Source: Colletotrichum lupini
Taxonomy: Eukaryota > Ascomycota > Sordariomycetes > Glomerellales > Glomerellaceae
DNA length: 64,000 nt
Assembly (NCBI RefSeq): GCF_023278565.1
Contig: NC_064672.1
Span: 4,092,001 to 4,156,000, forward strand
Direction: 5' to 3'
Shown here: one piece after another, positions 36,678 to 47,091 of the stretch
Numbering within the stretch: the first letter of the stretch is position 1
How the letters are laid out: each line of letters opens with the position of its first letter
Translations under genes and position numbers: made by a program
The notes under the pieces: generated by a model
Database searches by the model: none
What the model saw: only the letters and a program-made list of their open reading frames with translations
Told to the model about the DNA's origin: nothing

Positions 36678-36698
36678 TTCGTCTGACATTCAGACGAA
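36678..36698. promoter_or_regulatory. Palindrome 1, TCGTCT-N7-AGACGA
   Basis: Perfect 9-bp arms TTCGTCTGA and TCAGACGAA surround CAT. This is the best of three homologous palindromes and a candidate binding site for a dimeric regulator. Confidence 0.6.
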
Positions 36699-36847
36699 GG
36701 CTTTGAGGCAGCTCATAGATCAAGACGAGGTTATGATCAGACGATGAAAGTGAGAATCTGCACTGCTCTAGGCCTTTTGGCAGGTAGTCAGGAGGCTCCC
36801 TTCCTTCTGGTTCTGTTGATGTAGGATGATGTTGCCTTTTGAGTTTC

Positions 36848-36866
36848 TCGTCTCGCATTCAGACGA
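36848..36866. promoter_or_regulatory. Palindrome 2, TCGTCT-N7-AGACGA
   Basis: Six-base arms TCGTCT and AGACGA with a 7-bp spacer, identical in arm and spacing to palindrome 1 although the spacer has diverged. Confidence 0.58.
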
Positions 36867-37042
36867 CTGGTTTGAGACGATTCAGATATTCAGACGAGTA
36901 TCTGTTCAGACGACTGAGATTTGATACTAATCTCGGCTATGCAGGAAGTAGTCAGAAGGCTCTTGCATCCTGTTCGCTGAGGATGGTCCTGCACTTAAAT
37001 TTCCTAAGCAACAAGCAAGAATGCTCCTCTTCTTTGAATCTC

Positions 37043-37061
37043 TCGTCTCATGTTTAGACGA
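37043..37061. promoter_or_regulatory. Palindrome 3, TCGTCT-N7-AGACGA
   Basis: Same arms and same 7-bp spacing in the third repeat unit, with spacer CATGTTT. Confidence 0.58.
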
Positions 37062-37470
37062 TTAAGTTCTTTGAGACGATTCATGCGTTCAGACGTGAAT
37101 GCGTCCAGACGAGTGAGGTTTGATACTGCTCTATGCCGTGTAGTCAGATGGCTCTCGCCCTTTAGGTTCTATCTACTGAGGGTGCTCTCGCCCTTTGGGT
37201 TTCTAGTGCCGGCGCGTGTACCAACCGGCGAGAGGACCCGGCCTCCTTGGGTCTCCATATAATTCCCTTCAGATTCGATCTCGAGAGCAATCTTTCTTTT
37301 CTTCTCTACAACTTGACAATTCTCCTCCTCAACCATCATACGATTATCGTGATCTCTCTACAAAAACACAATTTCAGAATATCATCTCCAAGGGTATTCG
37401 GTCTTGCTATCTTCAACATCAACATAAAACACCATCACCATCAACAACAATCAAGATCAACATCGCAAAC

Positions 37471-37643
37471 ATGTCTGACAACAAGCAGGGAGGAAAGTGG
37501 TCCAACCCGGCCTTTCTCCTTAGCCTGGTTGTTGGCTTCTACGACGAGCTGAAGAACGGCAGTCTCCCGCAGGAGGCAAAGGACCGTGTCGAGGCGAAGC
37601 TCCATCGCGATGGCTTTGAGGACACCACGTGGGATTCTGTCCG
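37471..37643 (+). CDS. Myb-like module exon A (alternative first exon or separate gene start)
   Basis: ATG 37,471 follows a CA-rich leader. The exon encodes M-S-D-N-K-Q-G-G-K-W-S-N-P-A-F-L-L to T-T-W-D-S-V and ends at a phase-2 donor (CG|GTATGT). Spliced to 38,989 it gives R-Q-H-I-Q-K-L and a 170-aa protein ending at 39,389. A private exon is also possible. The acceptor at about 37,749 would give R-Q-P-G-A-R-L and stop at about 37,867, and it too begins with Gln. A and B are the most alike of the four modules (G-G-K-W-x-N-P-A), suggesting a recent duplication. Nuclear role inferred from the Myb-like fold only. Confidence 0.65.
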
Positions 37644-37939
37644 GTATGTATGCGACTTTTTGTGTTTATCTGTCTAGTTTCTGCTGTGGCACGTTTTTGC
37701 TGCCTGCCTCTCTTGTCGTGTTTTCTTTCCGTCTCTTTATTTTTGCAGTCAACCTGGAGCCCGTCTGTCACATTCGCTGCCTGAAACAGGTGGCTCAAGA
37801 TATCATTCTCATCCCCTTCTCTACACACTACGCACCCATCCTGCCAGCCCCAACATCTTTCCCTGACACAAACCTTTTTTTCCACATTCCATCTATTATT
37901 CCCCATCAACCAACCCAATACTACACGAACATAATCACC

Positions 37940-38115
37940 ATGTCTGAGAAGTCTGCTCCCGGCGGCAAGTGGGCCAATCCGGCCCTCCTCGAGGCTCTGG
38001 CTATGGGATTCCACACCGTTGCCAAAGGCGAAGGCCTTACGAAGGAAGCCAAGGACGCCGTCATCCTGAAGATTCATGCATATGGCTTCACGGATATCAC
38101 CTGGGAAGCTGTCCG
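37940..38115 (+). CDS. Myb-like module exon B (alternative first exon)
   Basis: ATG 37,940 opens M-S-E-K-S-A-P-G-G-K-W-A-N-P-A-L-L-E-A-L and the exon ends D-I-T-W-E-A-V at a phase-2 donor (CG|GTGTGT). No nearby acceptor restores the expected Gln-initial helix. Joining to 38,989 gives R-Q-H-I-Q-K-L and a 171-aa protein. Upstream is a leader rich in CCA/ACA typical of fungal 5' UTRs. Confidence 0.62.
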
Positions 38116-38338
38116 GTGTGTATCTTCCTGCTCTCTATTCCACTCTGGCAGTTGCCTCCTCCCTCACCCTGCTCTGCCTCTATTTATTTCTCACCTTGTC
38201 CTCTTGCGTCTCTTCCTTCTCTTCCATCTTCCATGTCTCATACTCAACCCAATTCACATCAAGCTTTATCAACTGTTCACCCTCTTACATATCATCATCA
38301 CAACATTTCTATCCATTTCTCCTACTGCACTTTGAAAC

Positions 38339-38490
38339 ATGTCTCGCTCAACGATCCGGTGGACGGCTGAGATCGACCAGCAGATCTTGGTCTCTATGGT
38401 CAAGACAATGGTTCCATCCACTGACCAGTACTCACTCATCATCGAAGAGCTTCATGCCCTCGGTCATACAATGACCGTTTCTGCCTTGAA
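38339..38490 (+). CDS. Myb-like module exon C (alternative first exon)
   Basis: ATG 38,339 opens M-S-R-S-T-I-R-W-T-A-E-I-D-Q-Q-I-L and the exon ends M-T-V-S-A-L before a phase-2 donor (AA|GTGCGC). The exon is 152 nt, the same length as exon 1 of the 34.4-kb gene. Joining to 38,989 gives K-Q-H-I-Q-K-L and a 163-aa protein. If not spliced, the frame continues to 38,968 through sequence that looks like the next leader, so the 209-codon open frame is not a likely protein. Confidence 0.6.
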
Positions 38491-38713
38491 GTGCGCCTTC
38501 CACATTTTCTCTTCGGCCTTTCCCACTTCTGCCTCTCCAGCACTCTCCTTCCCGCCACTTCCCACATATAGCCCCAGATCAAGCGATCTCTCAGTTTTTT
38601 CCTTCTTTGAACTCTCATCTTCACTCCTATTTTCACTCCAATCACCACCACTCGCCTATCTCATTACCACCTGCCTTACATTACCATTTTCATACCTCCC
38701 ACTGCCAATCAAG

Positions 38714-39389
38714 ATGGCTCCAGTCACCGTCTGGAACGATGAGGCCCGATCTGACCTTTTGGTTGCGCTTCTGTCGGTCATCAAGCCCTCTAAGGAGGAC
38801 TGGGACCGCGTTCTTCCTATAGTCCATGCCAAGGGCTATGTCTACAACGCCAATGCTGTCACGTATTTCCTGCCTGCCTTGCCACGTTCATTATCTCTCG
38901 TCTCCCCATTCTTTCTTTCGGAATTTATTATGCTTCCGCTTTCTCGAGATATTTTGGGTTTGCTTTAGATGCTAACAAGTCTCTCCAGGCAGCACATCCA
39001 GAAGCTCCAGCGCAAGGAGCTTAACGCCGGCGACGGCGGCGACGGTGAGGCATCTGCCTCCGCCACTCCCAAGAAGGCTGGCAAGAAGGCTGCTACCCCC
39101 AAGAAGGCCGGTACCCCCGCTACTCCCAGAAAGCGCAAGACTCCCGCCAAGTCCAAGGCCAAGGTCGAGGAGGCCGATGAGGATGATGAGGACGACGAGA
39201 AGGAGGCTCCTCCCCCCAAGAAGCCATGCACCCCTTCCCGCCCCAGGTAAGCCAAATCGGAATCTATTAGGACCAAATTCATCTCACTAATCATATCTAC
39301 GACACAGCATGAAGGACGAATTCCACGAGGACACCAAGGACACCAAAACCACCGGCGCCAAGTTCGTCCCCATCAACGCGGAGATCTAG
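38714..39389 (+). CDS. Myb-like protein with lysine-rich tail (module D plus shared 3' exons)
   Basis: Exons 38,714-38,862, 38,989-39,246 and 39,308-39,389 give 162 aa. Module D reads M-A-P-V-T-V-W-N-D-E-A-R-S-D-L-L to N-A-N-A-V-T. The next exon completes the domain with Q-H-I-Q-K-L-Q-R-K-E-L. A histone-H1-like basic stretch follows (repeats of T-P-K-K-A-G, and P-R-K-R-K-T-P-A-K), then an acidic run and a short C-terminus ending N-A-E-I. Intron 1 ends GCTAAC..CTCTCCAG. This is the most complete gene of the locus and its last two exons may be shared with modules A-C. Probable chromatin-associated DNA-binding protein. Confidence 0.75.
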
Positions 39390-42300
39390 ATGCGTTATTC
39401 GACCCTCAATACTATCGATTCGATTGCATCAACATGGCATTTTCAGGACGGTCCACTGGCTCTTCTGGAGTATGATATGGGAGGCTTGAATGAATGATAC
39501 TTGGGGGGTTGGCAATATTGGATCTTGATTTGAAGATCATTGGAATCGGCACATAACCGGGGGGTTATCACCTCATTGCGCAATGCATTTCGAGACAGGT
39601 CATGAGATACCTGCGGATACGGAAAAGTTACACTGAAGAATTGAGAAGACTATTTGCTTTCTCAAACTGCTTGTCCTTGAAGCCTTGGCTGTCGTACACC
39701 TCGACTTTTCGAGGATCCTTCATAAATTCCGCGTGCCCAACGTCACCTCTTGCTCACCTTAGTTGTAATCGCTTGATGACTCATATTGCCTTCTCCTCAC
39801 GGAAGCCGGAGATCCTTTCTCAACCTTTCCCGGAATTTGGCAATCGCCGGGGTACCGAGTGCCTCAAAACACAGCCTCACCTAGCCGGCTATTCAGGCGC
39901 AATGATTCTAAGTCAACCCGGAAACTGAGGGCAGTGATGCAAAAACGAGAAAGCCTATGACAAGTGGCTGGCCAGCTATCTCAGAACCACACCCCCAGAA
40001 TGTTGAGCTCTTGGCTGGAGCAGTGCGAAACAGGTTGAGAACGGGAGGACTCGTCACATTCTCATCGATGAATATGCAGACACTACGTGCGTCGAAGGAA
40101 GAAATCGGGCTCAAGAGCTTGATTAGGTTCTTCAACAGCTGTAATGCACATACGCGAAGAGTCTGAGAACCATGTGCGCCTATTTCTTGCATGAGCACTA
40201 TGCTGAGTTTCTCGAAGCCGCAACAAATCGAACATCAGTAGCTGCAGCTGGCAATTTCTGGGCCAGGAAGGGCTAAAGTCTGAAATCCGAAGGCACTGCA
40301 TCGCTTGTGAGAGAAAGAGGATGAGACTTTGTCCAGTACTGAGCCTTTGACAACGAAGATATTGTGACGCTTTTGGGCGATAGGACCAAGAGGTGAGTTG
40401 CCACCCCAGTATAGTACACAGATTCCAAAGCTTATGCAATTTGTTGAAGTTCGTTTTCTCTGCATTTCAAATCTTTTTTGCCTAAACTGACGCTCAAGTC
40501 TCTCCAGACGCAAGCGAACCCAAGAAGTTTGGGGGAGGAACCTAATTCCAACTGGATTGTCAACTGAGCTTTTTGTTTATTTCCCCCAACATCTCCCAGC
40601 TATCTCCTCCCCCGGATGCGCAGAAGACGGTTACCCCTGAAACACCTTAGAGCTCCGAAAGGGCTGCAAAACACGAGTTATCGCAGGATAGAAAAGCAGT
40701 TTTCCCAACAACACATCCAACCCGTCCAACACCGTCTATCCGATCAAGAGCACACAAATTCCCCGTCCCATTCCCCGCTCGTCGTCAAATTAAGCCCAAT
40801 GCCGTTTGAAACGGTTGATGAGCGGGGGAGCCGTCTAAGACCCGCCCCGGGCCCCACATACCCCCGGGCGGAGATCACTGTGGAGACTACGGCAGTCGGG
40901 GGCAACGGGCCGGGACCAAGGCTTGCGTACCGTACCGGCATTGACATGAGAGCGGTTGGTGTATGCACCTATCTACTACCTTACCCTGCATAACAAGATC
41001 TGGCTCAATGGAATCGAACCTAGAGTAAAAGGGTTTGGTACTGCCAAGAGAAGGAACTAGTTCACCGATAACATCAGTAGTAGACCTTTACTAATATGAA
41101 CCCCGGTTGGATTTAGTTGAGTGGGTTTAGATCCAAGGGAGAGAAACCACGTCTCAACACATGGCAGAGTGTCAATCGATCAAGCAACTTGCCTTGTCTA
41201 GCAAGCTAGTTGACCGACTGTGAATACGAGAAACAAAACGCACAGCAAAGAACAGCACAGCACAGCAATATCGAATACACTCTCCTGCTTCGCTGGCTCT
41301 GCATACGCGCGCTGCACCCAAGGTGCCGATTACAACCTCACCGACATCGCAGACCATCCCTCTCAATCCCACCCCCAACTCTCCCGTCTCCCCCAGAGGA
41401 AACGTTCCCCTCTCGTTTAAAATGCTTCCAGAAACGCAGAGTGAGACATTGGGATACCACGTCAACGTACTCCATACACTAGGTCCGCCGCTCTCGGAAA
41501 AAGGTCTCCTCCAGACAGCTAAGCAAAAAAAAACACTTTACAGCCACTTCCAAGACATGGGAAATTCTGCCCCATGCCAACGTGCCTAGCCCAGCCCCCC
41601 ACGAAATACTTACCTACTCCTGCATCAACCAAGGCACAGGAAAAACCACGTGCTCGACAACGGCATCCTACGAGCACGAAAGACCACGAGGAAAAAGCAA
41701 TAAACAATTAAAGATCTCCTATCGTCGTGGCACAAACCACCGGACGCAGAGAAGCCTCTCTCTCTGTCCATGCTATTTTGCCTCCTCCCCAACCGCCCGG
41801 CGAACAAAAGGTCCCTCCCCTCGTCGTATGTTGCACGAGGGCACATGACCGCGCACCATGCATCAGCTTCGCTTACAACGCTCACCGCCGCCGTTCACTG
41901 CTGCTCAGCGCTTGCTCGTCCAGCGAGGCGGTCCTCTCAGCTTCCATTCCATGTGTTCTCCGGGCTTGTGTTTTTGCCTCCATCGTGGATCTACAGGTCC
42001 ACCGTCCACGAGATATTTTCTCGCCTCGAATAACCAGCCCTATTCCTCCCCCCCAGCCACCTCATTTTTTATTTCGTTTGGTACCTTACCTTGCCGCCAG
42101 TAAGAAACTCAACAAACAAGGTACGTAACCGCAGCCGCTTCAGGGGAAGCCCTAGAATGATTCCGCCGAGACAAGCATACATAGCTTAGCAAATACGAGC
42201 AGGAACAAAATCGAGTGAACCGGACTCTCATACCTGTGTAAGTCAAAGAAAGCTCTCTCAAGCTCCAACGCCACCAACAGCCGCCAGCCAAATGCTTACG

Positions 42301-45300
42301 TCGGGTCTCCATCACATCGATAGTAGACCGCGGGCACCCCGTCCCCAGTCTGTCCCCCCCGGTCCGCATCCCGCCACACCTCTCCATCGTTACACCTCTT
42401 CAACCAACCCGTGCATCTCTTCCGCGTCGCCCCGCGCGTGCGAGTGCTAGCTAGCCTAGCGTGCCCGTCATCTGCGGACGTTTGCTCATGGCTCGTGCCG
42501 GCCGTAAACGGCGGGAGGACGATGGCGGATGGGGGAGCCTGGGTGGACGGACGGTGGTGGACCAACGGGGCACCATGTCGAATCACAGATAGCGCCGTCC
42601 GAATCACACGCGCCTAGGCCGCATGCGGTCTGTAGGGCGGCACGGCGGTTGGGTCCAGGGGTCCAACAGCTTTTGTGTCTCTTCTCTTTGGAGAAAATGG
42701 GATTTCTAGCAGACTGACCCTCCCAGCGCACGGCCGGTCATGCCGGTTTACCCTTCATCTTTTTTGACGTGCTGCAATTGACTTCCAGATGTCAAGATGG
42801 AGCGCACGCCATCAGATCTTAGACTATTGTCGGTCACCGTGGCGGCGTGTGGGACGAGGTGAGTAAAGCGCGGGTGCGAACAGATGTGATGGGACAAGGA
42901 TATTCTCGGCGGTGATGATCTCTGCAGATGTAAGTGCTGCAGTACAGACGTGATCGGATGGTCGACTGGGGAGATGCCGGGATTTCATTCATGTCTGTGG
43001 CCCCCCTGCCCATTACCCAAAGAGTGTTGTTCGTGCTTGATAAGATGCTGCGAATCTGCCTCGTTTCGCGTTTTTGGGCGGATGAAAGAGTCAGTTCACC
43101 TGGTTTCCCCGCCTGCCCAGAGGGATGACAGGACAGGGGTAAGCGAGCTCTTTCACGGCGCAGGTTCCGTGATGCCACGAGGTGGTGTGTTACTCATCTG
43201 CTGAGACATGTCAAATTCTCCAATGGAAACTCGAAAATGAGCTTCTCAACTTCTCTTGGTGATGGTCGAGCAGGCAACCCTCATCATTCTTGAGAGCAAA
43301 GTCCCTATCCTCGGCCGCATCCACTCATCGTCACGGGACGCGGAACTCCCGAAAGACTCGAATTGGCGACCTGCGTAAAATACAAGTCGGGAAGGTGTCG
43401 TTGGCCTGCGATTTTGTGAGGTTTAATCCCGCATGGCCTCCCCTCAGTGGGGATATATATGAATGGAGGATTCGCATGTCAAAAAAGGCGTTTTGAGAGC
43501 CACTTATCGACGATTCTGTACCCGTCATGCCGTACGCGAGGGATAGCTGACTGCCAATAAGGACGTCAAAGTGGCACAGCAGTCTCTCATTCGCTGCACA
43601 GCACTTGGTGGTACCCCCGGCCTGTATGGAAAGCTGAGGATAGATTGCGGTTTGCGCGGCGTGGCTAAAACTTCCATCGCTATGGATCCTGCTGTGATCC
43701 CGATAAGCGCGGTGTCCAAGTGTTTAATGTCGTGAGATTCAAAAGCATCTGAGAATGACGTTTTCCCATGGTTGCCGTTGCCGCTGCCGCTAGGGTGACG
43801 GCTGCTCGCTTCAGGCCGCTTAAGTCGGTCATACATTTGCACATCTTGCGCCGGCAACCGCACGAGATGCAAACGCCGTGATTCTGCCACGACACTATTG
43901 GAAGAGTAGTGGAAGTCGATCGCAATAGTATTGAAATGTCATACGGCATAGACAGGCCGGCCAGCTCGGCTCGCCCTCGATGCCACTCGGCTGCTTCCTG
44001 GCGTGTGAGATCCTGACATTGATCTGAGCGATCGAATGTAAGATGGAGCAGCAATGCGTGGGGCAACAGTTGCCAAGCATCCAGGGCCCCCAGCAACAAC
44101 CTCGAAATCATTATAATGTGGATGGTCAACGTGATCCGTCACGAAATGATATGTGATGAGAGCTTTGAGTCGGTCGACTCCGTCGGACAATATGGGAAGC
44201 TATTGCGGTATTTGATATAGACATCCTCCATCGGCTGTAAAACTAAGCACAAATATTAGCACGTTGGCCAGGCTGATTAGGCCTTTCGTGGCTCTACAAG
44301 CATGAATATCACAGTTGCATTGAGACTGTGAAGTAATCCAGCCGCACAATCCTAGCCTCAGCACAATTAAGTGACTGGATCCTATCAACAGGGCCAGGAA
44401 CCACTCTGCCACTGTGCCGTGAGGCTCGGTCTCGTGTGATGGATGTCGATCATTGATTGTTAGTTGGTTCTGTCAGGGCTGGCCAGATAACGTCTGGCAG
44501 AACGATTCTCGTTCATCGAATGGTCCCTAGCCCGCTCTCGATGCTTTGATTGATGGCTGCCGGAAGGATTGTTCATCCTCAGCCGGATGTAAAATAGCTA
44601 ATACACCTGTGATCAAAGCGGAAACTCAACCGGGAGCGATAACGATCTAGACGGCTAGAGAGGCTACCTAGTTCGACGGCAAAGCAAACACACGACCCCT
44701 GCAGTGAAGCCAAGACGATGTACGACATGGCAGGGGTGGGCGAGCTCTGCCCATCAACCCACAACTCCGAAGCGGAGGAAAATTTTATCAAGGCTCGTTC
44801 AACTCAATCCGCTAGTCGAACTATGGTCTCAGCGAGGTGCAGTTAGGTTGCAAGTCAGGCTCGACTACTTAGTACTGCCCTAGCAGCTCGACAAGGTCGC
44901 CACGGTACATAGGAAACTTTCCGGAGTGGCGTACTGCGTAATATACAGATTCCAGGGGTCCCTCTCGGGGGAAAAACGTCGCCGTTTGATGTTGATGTCT
45001 CTCAGCCCCCTCAACGTCGAATATCTTGCAAGGTTTGCTGGCGCCACGAGAAGCTGATTTGACAAGTCGGATCGGCCGCCCTATTTCACGCTTTCACCGG
45101 ATGCATATGAAGTCTCCGACTTCAAGAGCAATATGGCTGCTCCATCGCATCTTCTCAGAGACTTTCGAGACCAATCGGCCTTTCGTATGATACCTTGAAG
45201 GTAACACGAGGGCAAACAAGATGTCAGACAGCACGCATGCCAAAATCGTCGAAAATCTGTCACGTAGGTGCCTAACAACCCGAATAACGAGCTTACCCAA

Positions 45301-46962
45301 CAAGCAGCTAGCCGGCAAGATAGTTGAGGCACGGTCAAGATGGTGGTTGCGGCGGGGGAATTGACCACCCGTTCCGGGGTAGCATCGTGATGGCAAGGAG
45401 AAGAGTGGAGGGCACGTTACGTACCTGAAGCTTGTGCATCAGCTTGAAAAAATTGGTCTAAGCGACGGTCAATGAATGAGGCGGCCGTGGGTTGAACCAT
45501 GCTCTCAACATGCAGCCATACCTTAATCCGTACTTCAGTCATGCACGGGGAAGCGGCCGGTGAGGTTGCATGCTGGACGAGTGTGAAGCTGATTAGCGGC
45601 CGATGAAGGTGCAATAGCAAGGCTGTTCCGTCTTCCCATGTCATTGGGCTGCCATCGGATGGTTTTTTCCAGGGGCATTGACGAGGAACTGATATCCGGG
45701 GTCCAAAAGGTAGGCCAGACCGGGATGGGTAACTTCAATGGGTGTGGCCAAGGAGCGAATTGATGTGGCAGGTGGACGAATATATCGATATGTGCAGCAA
45801 CGTTCGTTCCTTCGGCCCTGAGTGAGACATGTAACGAATGCCCCGACTGGCAGTGAAGCTTGGTGATGTAATAGAGTGCGTCTCATCGTAGCGGCGGGAC
45901 ATTGCGATGGACCTCATTGTTGGCCAATTCCCCACAATGGTAGAGACGTTGAACAGAGAGAGGCGAGCATTGATTGGCACTCAGCAGGCAACGCCAATTG
46001 AAGTGCTTTGAGTTGGGTGCTGGGATTCGGAAGCTCTATCTGATACGGATCAGGTCGACTGGGGGTCTGTGTTGTGCATGGTGTTCGAGGTATGCAGGTA
46101 GCAGTGATCGTCTCGCAAGGACAGAGAACCAAAGGCGGGCAGATGCAGCAATGGTGCAGCCTCAATCCTTGAGAGGGCTGGCCTGTGTGGACGGACTGGG
46201 GGTCTTAGGCAGTACTCGGTAGAGACTAGAGCTGTGGATGAGAAGGTGGAGGGTTCGGAGTGAAGCATTGCACGTTGCCAGGCCGTTGAATTGCTCCATC
46301 AGTGTGCAGTGTGCAGACAGGGCGAGGCCGCGAGAGGGCGAGAGGGAACACAAAGTTCCGAGCTTCAAGCACAAGTAGTGGGGATTGGTGATGGATGGTG
46401 GCCGCTTGTGTGCCGGCCAGCGGGATGTGATTCCAGACCCGTACCGGCAGAGGCGATGGCGAATTCGCGATGGATGCAGAATAGTGGCGTTCGTTCGAGC
46501 CCAGCCCCTGGAACTAAGGAGCCGATCGAGTTCGTACGTTGCAATGGTAGGTATTGTAACGGGAGTGACGGGTTTGACGTTGTCGATGAGAAATGGTAAT
46601 GTTCCTGAAACTGGAGGGAAGAGGTCGGATGGTGTGTCACTGGCCAAACAGGCACACAGCCAGATTGGGATATCATTGATGGAGTTGATAGAGTTGGTGG
46701 AGGGTGGATTGAGGTCAAACGGGGAGAAATAAGTGAGGTACGTACTCCCAGAAGAACAAACAGAAATACGAACCAGATGGATAACTGAGGAATTCCGAAT
46801 TGTGCACCAGTAAGGTACCTGACGGAGTACAGATGGAAGGAGCGGTGCACTGAGATAGTCCGTAGATACCTACCTAAGGTATTAGTTGACGGGAGGAAGG
46901 AAGGAAGTAACAAAGTAATAGTAGAGGAAGGTGGAGGTCCATGAGGTGAGGTTGGAAAGGTG
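39390..46962. other. Gene-poor 7.5-kb stretch of normal composition
   Basis: CpA and TpG are abundant, so this is not RIP-mutated. Many short frames exist (the largest 160-205 codons on the minus strand near 46.2-47.0 kb), but none shows conserved motifs or convincing splice sites. No tRNA or rRNA was recognised. A GGAA run lies near 46,893-46,907. It may hold lineage-specific genes or non-coding transcripts that I cannot identify. Confidence 0.45.
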
Positions 46963-47091
46963 TGAGAAGCTGGCACCACCACCCCCCACCCACAGTATGT
47001 ATTATTACATAATCAGTAGAAGGACTTAGCACCGTACTAACGGCATAGTTTAGACTTAGAGAAATTAAGTATTAATTACTATTACTTTTTA
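46963..47091 (+). repeat. 5' LTR of second retrotransposon
   Basis: This 129-bp LTR starts TGAGAAGCTGG and ends ACTTTTTA. The outer half still has normal CpA content (CACCACCACC), while the inner half becomes TA-rich, so RIP fades out inside the LTR. Confidence 0.82.

Larger units (their letters stand above)
36679..37205 (+). repeat. Three-unit degenerate tandem repeat (about 170-195 bp each)
   Basis: Units begin near 36,679, 36,848 and 37,043. Each opens with the same palindrome, then an element like TTTGAGACGATTCA, then one or more further CAGACG boxes, then T-A-G-T-C-A-G and a GGCTCTCGCC-like end. Related GCTCTCGCCCT words extend left to about 36,470. The array ends about 265 bp before the first module exon, so it could be a promoter array. 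Confidence 0.75.

Noticed and set aside
41000..41050. Possible tRNA T-arm (GAATCGAACC on the plus strand)
   Set aside because: No matching acceptor, D or anticodon stems could be placed around it.
46162..46982. Minus-strand ORFs of 161 and 205 codons next to the second retrotransposon
   Set aside because: They overlap each other in different frames, have Ser/Pro/Thr-rich low-information sequence and no conserved motif.
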